DNA of 64,000 bases, from the NCBI GenBank assembly GCA_018873225.1, contig JAEILZ010000009.1, forward strand, positions 735,501-799,500, read 5' to 3'. Positions 56,775 through 64,000 of this stretch are shown piece after piece. A model generated the notes under the pieces. That model saw only the letters and a program-made list of their open reading frames with translations. It did not search any database and had not been told where the DNA came from. Origin of the DNA: [Phialemoniopsis] sp. UDSM-2020 (Eukaryota; Ascomycota; Sordariomycetes; Thyridiales; Thyridiaceae). Positions within the stretch are counted from its first letter, which is position 1; every line of letters starts with the position of its first letter. A program made the translations under genes and the position numbers.

Positions 56775-57224
56775 ATGTCTCGCCATCACCCCGATCTGGT
56801 CATGTGCCGCAAGCAGTCCGGCATCGCCATCGGCCGACTCTGCGACAAGTGCGACGGCAAGTGCCCGGTGTGCGACTCCTACGTCCGGCCGACGACTCTC
56901 GTGCGCATCTGCGACGAGTGCAGCTTTGGCAACTTCCAGAACAAGTGTGTTGTCTGCGGTGGAGAGGTACGTTGAACCCATCTTTGTTACCTCGGTTCGA
57001 TCAAGGTCCGGCTCATACTGACTTTGCTTACCAGGGTATCTCGGATGCTTTCTATTGCTTCGAATGCACTCGTCTCGAGAAAGACAGAGATGGATGTCCA
57101 AAAATTATAAATCTGGGCAGTTCAAGAACAGATGTAAGCTCCAGCTTTCCCAGCGTCATATTGAGCATATGCTAATGACATCTCATAGCTATTTTACCAA
57201 AAGAAAACGAATAGGACGTATTAG
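56775..57224 (+). CDS. rds3: Splicing factor Rds3 (PHF5A / Ini1), SF3b subunit
   Basis: A small zinc-knuckle subunit of SF3b in the U2 snRNP that helps form the branch-site adenosine pocket. Exons 56775-56966, 57035-57133 and 57189-57224 give 108 residues. The protein starts [20 protein letters not shown] and holds the expected Cys-X2-Cys series: [35 protein letters not shown] and [19 protein letters not shown], ending [14 protein letters not shown]. This is nearly invariant among eukaryotes, so exon joins are certain, including the final 36-nt exon. The last residues (TNRTY) replace the human basic tail. Confidence 0.96.
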
Positions 57225-57504
57225 CCGACGAGTGGCCCGGGTTTGGGCTTGGAGCTTTGATTTGCTTGGATTCTCACGGGGTCTTCTTGGGGCATTCAGC
57301 CACGGCGTTAGGGATCTCGTCATCAAGGGTTGTCGCGTTTAATCAGGACAGCCATCATTGGACATGAGGGACAGCTTCTTCACGGTAGTTATAAGAATCG
57401 CATCGAAAAGTAACTGTTGTCATCTCATCATCTCATATCTACAAATGAAATGATTACTTAAAATACATGTGCAGGGGTTCAGTAACATAGTTCCCACTGC
57501 TGAA

Positions 57505-58942
57505 CTAAATGTAGGTGACCTTGACACCCATGCCGGCCGTAGCCTTGATCTTGTTCCAGCTATTGCCCAGCAGTCGTGAGAGACGTTGTCGGATGTCTTT
57601 CCTGCCGAATACAAGGATTAAACCCATGATAAAGGCGAGAGTCCGTAGTAATAGCATTGGGTTGGACTGCAATGACGAGGCCATGCCGTCAATAAACCCA
57701 CGCAGATTAGACATTATGACACCAGCCCTCGAGGCGAACGAGGGCGGCGGAGCGACGGCCTTGCCCTTGGCTTGTGTCTTTGACGACACATTCGCGGGCC
57801 GTGAGGATGACGCAGTTGATGGTTTCTTCGCATGCTGCCGCCCTTTCGCCGAGCCGTTTGTACTTGGGGCTTTGTCGATCCCATAGTCGACCTCGCTCCC
57901 TTCTCGCCTCGCCCGCTCCTCCTCTATCCTCTTCCGTTCCCTTTCCTCGTTCTCAGCACGTAGTCGTCGTGCCTCTTCTATGTCGTTGCGCAGTTGCTCC
58001 TCCTGTCGCTCCTTCTCTTCCCGTTCGCGCTTCTCGGCCTCGACTTGCTCCTCCTGCAAGCTCTGGAGGGCCTGCAGGAAGGCTTCGCGACGCTCCTCGT
58101 CCAGGACCGAGCTGACGCTGATGAACTCACGAGCGTAGTCCCACTCGTTGTTCCGTATCAGAACATGAAGGGTGTAAAGTTCCAGAATCTTGACCCGAGC
58201 ATTCAAATCCCTCGGCGTATCTGCGCCGCTGGTGGCTCTCGCGGGTGATTGGTAGCGAGTCTGAACGCGAGGCATGCGCGAGGATGCCGGGCCAAACTTG
58301 TCCGAGATATCCAGGTTGGGCGTAGTTGAAGCGGCGAGATATGCCTCGAGCCGCTTCTGGTTCAGTATTTGGTTCCTGGCATGGGCCAAAAGTATTGTCG
58401 CCCTAGTTCAAGAGGGTTAGCACATTGGCCTCGTCACTAGAGCAGAAACACACATACAGGTTAATCACGACGTCGGAGTCGACGTCGCCCTCGACTCCGT
58501 GATAGCCGTTCTGGACGACCTCTTCCCAGATTTCGCCGTCCCTAACCTTGGTGCAGAGTGCGCGCCATTCCTGGGTGCCAAAAGCGTCTTTGCCTTCGTC
58601 CGGGTCGAGCTCGACAATGGCATTCAAAATGGTGATGTATAAGCTCCAGACCTTTGTCCGCGTAGTCCGAGAAGCACGAGCAACGGGAGATGGCTCTACG
58701 GCACCACTGGGATTATCGGAGCTGACAGGTGTGACGAGCGGAAGGACTGTTGACAAGGCCTCTGGCAGGCGACGCGTCAAAAAGAGTGTGGACGCTTGCC
58801 GATATGTCTTAGAAATACTGGAGGGCGGGTGGCGCGAGGAAGTGGACGAGGACAGGGAGGATATCGACGACGAGAGGATGTGTTGAGAGCTGTCTGTTGC
58901 ACTCGGGCTCAGAGTGGCCGAGTAGGAGCCGTGGTAAGCCAT
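57505..58942 (-). CDS. pex26: Peroxin Pex26 (filamentous fungal type)
   Basis: A tail-anchored peroxisomal membrane receptor for the Pex1/Pex6 AAA complex that recycles the import receptor. Exons 58942-58458 and 58402-57505 give 460 residues. The N-terminal domain has [59 protein letters not shown] and [20 protein letters not shown] across the splice, then [20 protein letters not shown] and WDYAREFI, matching my memory of fungal Pex26. A highly charged coiled coil ([20 protein letters not shown] onward) follows, and near the C-terminus one hydrophobic anchor ([20 protein letters not shown]) with a short basic tail ([10 protein letters not shown]). The topology fits Pex26/Pex15. Sequence conservation in this family is modest, so confidence is below certain. 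Confidence 0.85.
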
Positions 58943-60521
58943 TGAGAGAGATTATGAGGAATTATTGCGCATCGACAGCAGGCAGAGGACTCCAGGCGAT
59001 ATGATTGAGTGATTGCCCGTTTGCATTTGGGCGATGTTGGCGTTTTCAACGCGTGGCTGGGGCCATATCGTGTAGAGGATGCGACTGGAATGGAATGTCG
59101 GCCCAGTGTTGATGCATGTGCCTGGTGACCTCAGCTCAATGGCGCCGTTTTTTCGGCGACTCTGGGTCTTTGCCTCGGTATTTCGGTGGGGGGAAATGCC
59201 AGGTACCTCCCGGATTTGGAGACCATGCTGCCAGCCGGGAGCAACATCGGTTAGGGCCAATAAAGAACTACAGAGCTCAACCAGCGCCACAGGACTGAAG
59301 AGTCAGGTATTCGACTAGCGAGCCGCTAGTGGTTTACCCCATGAAATTGCAACAACCTCTGGCGGTTCTTTGATGCGGAGATGTGTCCGGGTTCAACATT
59401 AGCTCCTGTATTGCTGAATTAAAGTGCTGCCCGGACCATGGACTGCTGGACTTGGAATGTGCTCCGCATAGCAGCTACTTCGTAGTACATCACCCTCGTC
59501 ATGCAAAGAGATATGCAAGAGAGGTCCTCTCATGAAAGTCCAGGCGTCAGTGAGTAGAACGTATCCGTACGTGTAAGTAAGTATAAGTGTAGCTACTCCA
59601 CAACGATGACCCCTGCAGGTATTCCCACCTTGAAGCACACTTCGGATATGACATCTCCATCTAGACAATACACCTTTGCTAGGGCGCTGCTTTCATGTGC
59701 CAGTGCTTCGGTATGCTTCTGCTTCTCAGAGCAAGCCGCTTGTTGAAACAATCGTTTCTTTGACTCGCTGCTATGTTTGTCGGGAAGTAGTCATGATTGC
59801 AAACTGCGGGCTGCGCACCGTGAGATGCCCAACATACTCGCTCACCCCTGAGTCTTCAGACAAAGGCAGGTGCTACTAGTAGAACATGCACTTGCTCTAT
59901 CACATCTCCCCGGAATGACAATAGCCTGGACATTTATGAGCATCATGACCTCCTGAAGAAACACTTTGTCTAACCACGGGGAAAATGTCATTATGAAGGG
60001 CATCTCAAAATTTACTAGTGCCCAGTATTGCGCTTCGAGTTGAGCAGAGCAAGACCACGAATTGGGATGAATAAGGTACCCGGGTATCACGACAATCGAG
60101 CAGGACCGCTTCATTTCGAGCAAGTGCGATGCTCAGCTCCTGCTGACACATCTCGCGACGCAACAGCAACCGAACAACATCTCGGAATCGAATCAGAGCT
60201 CGGGACTGCTAAATTTGTGACCGTAACAGGGCAGGGCCAGGCAAATCGCAGTGTGAGCAACGAGTTTTGGAGTAGAGTGAAGGTCAAAGTACCGTCTCGT
60301 TACCTATCAGCCTTCTCAAAGACGTCAGCTCATGGCGTCTAGCACATACCAAGTCTCGGTTCTCCTGGTCAACGATCGTTCACTTACAATTCACATTTTA
60401 CCTTCATCGCAAATCTCTCATGAATCCCACTGAGCAGTGATATACTTGCAAGTACCTTGTACTGAACAACCTTCTTTTCCATCTTTCTTGCTTCCCTGTC
60501 TGAGGGTAATGAGCCGGCACC
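58943..60521. other. Divergent intergenic region, pex26 / PARN-like
   Basis: 1.6 kb without a supported gene; both promoters lie here. Short frames on both strands (such as 59842-60123 minus) show no family signal. Confidence 0.5.
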
Positions 60522-62604
60522 ATGGACATCAAGGACGAGAACTTCTGGGAGATGCTCCCCATCGTCCTGCCTGCCATCGCTGAAGCTACCTACATCACCT
60601 TTGATCTGGAGATGACCGGCATAAAGAAGGGCAATCTGACGGGACCCCCGAGAAACACCATGGAGCAGACCTATGCCGATGCCAAAGATGTGGCTGAGAG
60701 CTTTCAGATCGTACAGTTCGGCCTGACCTGCGTCGCTCGCGATGAGACGAAAGGCAAGCTCTAGTATTTCTCGGCGAGGCAGATGACATACTGACCGCGA
60801 CTGGGGTTGCAGATTGCTACATAACCCAATCCTTCAACTTCCATGTCACTCCGATGTTCATTGAACGACATGGAGCAGCATTGCAGCTTGCAAGAACAGT
60901 GGACCGCCGCATCTCGCTATCCTACAGCACCCTCATGTTTTTGCAGGGCCATGGCTTCCGCTTGGAGGAGGCTTTTGCTAATGGAGTGCCCTACTTGAGT
61001 CGTCAGGAAGGGGTCGAGGCCCAGCAGCAACTTCTGGAGAGAGACCGGCGCAACGAGTCGATCGACGTGAGCAAGAAAGATGAACATATCCAGCAGTTCT
61101 ACAGCAGTGTTCGCGGCCAGATCAAAGATTGGCTTGAGCAGCCCAATGGGGTAACCTTTCTATTCATCCTTCATCGATGTAATGTTACATATCAAGGCTG
61201 ATACTTTAGGAAATAGTATGACTTTCTCAACATAGAGAACCCGCATGGAGGCAACATGAATAGGCTTCAAAATCGTCTCATCCACCAGTTGTTGGAGGAG
61301 GAGTACAATACACTAAGAGCTTTCAACAAAGGTCATTTCACCCAGATTGTCAGAGGAACTGACCGAGAAGAAAAAGTAGGTTGCGGAGAAAGCTGATGTT
61401 GTGCTTTGGCTGACACACCGCCCTTAGGAGTTCTGGCAGAAGAAGCGCAGCGAACGTGTTGAAGCTATCCGACAGCAAACTGGTGGAGACCCCTTGTCCT
61501 TTGAATATACGTACTCTCCTCTAACATTGACTAGGTCTCCGTTTAGTCTTTGATGCACTGTCCGGCGGCAATTTTGCGGAAGAGCTTAACGCAGAGATGT
61601 TGCGTAACCCAGTCACTCCCAAAAAGGGATCACCGTCGAAAGAGTCTGCCGTAAAGGTCAGCCAGTGGTTCCTTAAGTGCGAGGCCGCGCTGAAAGAGCA
61701 GCGGCCAATTCTTGTCGGGCACAACATGCTGCTGGATCTCTGTTTCTTGTACAGCACCTTCGTTGGGTCGCTGCCCGAGACGGTCGGTGTTTTTCAGCAA
61801 GAGATTCACGCCCTCTTTCCTCGGATCGCCGATACCAAGTACCTCGCTACTTGTGACAGACACTCGATGGTCGCAGCGTATGACCTTCAAGGCTGGTTCA
61901 ACAGCCTCAACCAAATAGCCGAGCCAGCTTTGGAGGTTGCCCACCCTGATGTTGGCTACGGCAAGAAGGCTCTCCATACTGCAGGCTACGACAGTGAGTA
62001 TACCTCTTGTGCCTGTACTATGATCACTGACTAATAATTTAGGCTGGATGACGGCCGTCCTGTTCGCCAAGTTGTCGTGGGCCAAGTTCACTGGTAGTGA
62101 CATTGCTGCGCTGACAACAAGCGCTTCGCAAGGCAGTCGTAGCCCATTCCGTAGGCCGAAGGCTGGAACACCCCAATCCAGCCGGGCTTCGACGCCTCTG
62201 TGAGTTTCTTACATTCCGACTATGACTGATAGAGTCCAACTGACCTTTTGCTCAGGCAAACCAAGTCGAGGTCTCCCCTCGCCCTCAAGAAAGCAACGCC
62301 GTCCCGCCTCTACAGCGATCTAACCTTTAACATGGGCCCTTTGGATGACAGCGACGATAGTAGCGCCGCCATCGACCACATCAAGCCCCTGTCCCCTAGG
62401 AAACCAGGCTATGGTAACCTCGAGTCCTGGTCACCAGAGATACCGCGCAGCAATCACACCGAGCCCCCCTCGCTCACGGCGCTGGGCCGGTTCATGGCAC
62501 TCGAATGGGAGTCGGAATTCTTCCAGAAGTACGGCAACAAGATCTGCGCCGGCGCGGCTGGCACCTTGGAGTTCCCAGCAGCCGTTGACAAGTTTCAGCC
62601 ATAG
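60522..62604 (+). CDS. PARN-like poly(A)-specific ribonuclease (CAF1/DEDDh family)
   Basis: A 3'-5' exoribonuclease related to PARN, trimming poly(A) or non-coding RNA tails. Seven exons (60522-60753, 60813-61150, 61217-61375, 61428-61482, 61535-61993, 62043-62199, 62256-62604) give 582 residues. The first active-site motif is ITFDLEMTGIK with Asp28 and Glu30; others are LVGHNMLLDLCFLY (third acid) and KALHTAGYDSWMTAVLF (His and last Asp). FHVTPMF, HGFRLEEAFANGVPYLSR, and YDFLNIENPHGGNMNRL are family blocks. The C-terminus is Ser/Pro-rich with TALGRFMALEWESEFFQKYG. Intron 1 begins with GC instead of GT (AAAG/GCAAGC), required to join DETK to DCYITQSFNF. Exon 4 is 55 nt. Confidence 0.9.
60754..60812 (+). 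other. GC-AG intron in the PARN-like gene
   Basis: A 59-nt intron with donor AG/GCAAGC and acceptor TTGCAG, and a CTGAC branch-like element near 60791. No GT donor nearby keeps the conserved frame. GC-AG introns are a small known class of U2-type introns. Confidence 0.75.
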
Positions 62605-62972
62605 AGACTAATGAGTCGGCTTTCGAAGCCGGAAGCCAGTACTATCGTGCTGAAGCATCCGGCACCAGCATATTAGTCAAGGCCAGCATTTGTATGAGTA
62701 TGTAGTATCATAGTGGAGGGTCACACAATGATGTTGACCCCTTCACGACGGACCTCTTGCCGGCCTTTTCCCCTGAAAATTGGGTCCTGGCCTCAAGCGT
62801 ATCAGACATCACTTCTTTCAGCTTCCTTGAAATCACATTTAATCCTTGATGTTCGCCGATTGACCGGATGTGATGCTTTTGTTGTATATCTATACAAGTG
62901 TACACGATTAATAATTTACACAGGTTGTCACCACCCATCACCACGACAGCTACTAGCCTATCTTAGCATCTA
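62605..62972. other. Convergent 3' intergenic region, PARN-like / mL46
   Basis: It holds the 3' UTRs of both genes. I see nothing else in it. Confidence 0.5.
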
Positions 62973-64000
62973 TCATCTCTCGGCCATCATATTCCTGACG
63001 CTCTGGTAGTAGTGAGGCGTCAGCGTCTCCTTGAGCTCCTCTTTGGTCAGCCACTTGAAGTCGGTCAGGCCCAGGGTGTTGTCCTCCAGGTCCGCCTGGC
63101 CGGCCATGATGCGGCCCTTGAGGAAGAAGACCTTCTCTCCCCTCTTCTCGATGTTGGCGCCGTCCTTGATGATGGGGTGGTTGACCAGGTGGGCGACGGG
63201 GACGCGACCGACGATCCAGGTGTTCATGTTGACACCGGCTGCCGACTCGAGGACTCTGGTGGCGGCCTATTAGTAGAGACAGTGTTAGCAAATGTCTTGA
63301 GAATGCCAGAGAGGGCAGTCACATACCTCGTGCAGGTTCTCATCTGTCATCATAGAAGCGCTGGGGAAACCCCAGTTGCCATCGGGACCCTTGACGACAA
63401 GATACAGCGTGCGGTCGAGCTGACGATCAAGCCTCTTAACATCGCCCTTCTTGTCGGCCTCGGTCGTCCGGCTGGCAGGCTGCTCGACGCGCACGCGGTC
63501 GGCCTCTGGCAGCTCCTCGCCGTCCTCGCTGACCCGCGACTCCGCATCCCGCAGCAGCGCCTCCTGCACGGCGTCCGGGTGCGACACTTGGCTGCCGACG
63601 ACGACCTCGTCGTTCCAGGCGTCGCGCCCGCGGCCGTGGTAGACGCCGATGTCGCGCGAAGGGGTGCCCTCGCGCTCGCGCACCTTGATGCGCCAGTCGA
63701 GCTCGGGCGCCGTGTCGGGCTTGAAGTAGAGCGGCTTGCGGAAGGGCGCCGTCAGGCGCTCGTTGAGGCGCTTCTGATAGAGGTAGAAGGACGACTCGAA
63801 GGCTGTGAGCGGGCGCGTGACGAGCGGGGCGCGCGTGAGGATGATGCCCGATTTGATCTTGTACAGCGCCCGGGTGGCGGACGCCGGGTCCGTGTTTGTG
63901 ACCTGCGGCTCCTGGGGTAGGCTCGTCGATGGCTCAGGGACGGCTGCGGCGGCGGCGGCGGCCGAGGAGGAGTAGAGCCGCTGCTGGGCGGCGAGGAGGG
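62973..64000 (-). CDS. Mitochondrial large ribosomal subunit protein mL46 (Mrpl17 type), 5' end missing
   Basis: A mitoribosome large-subunit protein with a NUDIX-like fold. In the window lie the exon from the edge to 63327 and the last exon 63266-62973. Visible parts are an Ala-rich stretch after QQRLYSSS (near the presequence cleavage zone), then YKIKSGIILTRAPLVTRPLT, FYLYQKRLNERLTAPF, YFKPDTAPELDWRIKVRER, RTLYLVVKGPDGNWGFPSAS, HEAATRVLESAAGVNMNTWI, then RVPVAHLV and FFLKGRIMAGQADL, ending TDFKWLTKEELKETL and YYQSVRNMMAER. This follows the Mrpl17/MRPL46 pattern, with the NUDIX box degenerate, as in the family (no pyrophosphatase activity expected). The start codon lies outside the window. 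Confidence 0.92.

Noticed and set aside
1..64000. Mobile elements, CRISPR arrays, biosynthetic or prophage clusters
   Set aside because: No transposase, reverse transcriptase, terminal repeats, spaced repeat arrays, polyketide or peptide synthase domains were seen; the genes are mostly conserved housekeeping genes.

Overview
The window is nuclear DNA from a filamentous ascomycete (Pezizomycotina, most likely Sordariomycetes). Genes are single and monocistronic, most have one to six short introns (about 50-120 nt, GT-AG with CTAAC/CTGAC-like branch sites), intergenic DNA is long, and the gene set is fungal: ERMES subunit Mdm34, fungal Pex26, a Zn2Cys6 regulator, an ECL1-type lifespan factor, Haspin, Ipk1, Drs2. 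I rebuilt the coding exons by hand from splice sites and reading frame. 28 genes are supported, two of them cut by the window ends. No rRNA, convincing tRNA, CRISPR, transposon or prophage was seen.

Layout. 0-5.2 kb: Zn2Cys6 regulator (5' part only), splicing factor Cwc15, exosome subunit Rrp45, Arf-like GTPase Arl3/ARFRP1. 5.7-9 kb: a multi-span membrane protein with an AT-hook-like tail, and a small low-complexity orphan. 9.2-18 kb: GT31-like glycosyltransferase, Ecm15-type thiamine-binding-fold protein, CCDC47-like ER protein, Haspin kinase, epoxide-hydrolase-like enzyme. 18.3-25.5 kb: CRIPT, inositol-pentakisphosphate 2-kinase, Drs2-type phospholipid flippase. 25.5-40.3 kb is sparse: an ECL1-family protein, a 7.2-kb stretch with no supported gene, a secreted protein built from two copies of a Cys-Cys module, and a kelch ectodomain membrane protein. 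41-50 kb: a probably mitochondrial orphan, Syf2, a Coq11-like protein, Yaf9, Mdm34. 52-64 kb: ENT-family nucleoside transporter, pinin-domain protein, Rds3/PHF5A, Pex26, PARN-like deadenylase, mitochondrial ribosomal protein mL46 (5' end missing).

Themes. Pre-mRNA splicing is well represented (Cwc15, Syf2, Rds3, pinin-like, and CRIPT, which has spliceosome links), next to other RNA machinery (Rrp45, PARN). Membrane-lipid and organelle-contact functions form a second theme (Arl3, Drs2, Ipk1, Mdm34, Coq11, Pex26). Neighbouring genes switch strand in 20 of 27 adjacent pairs, giving many divergent promoters, several of them between functionally related genes. The best candidates for new biology are the duplicated secreted protein at 36.5 kb beside the 7.2-kb gap, the membrane protein with an AT-hook at 5.7 kb, and the orphans at 8.4 and 41.4 kb.
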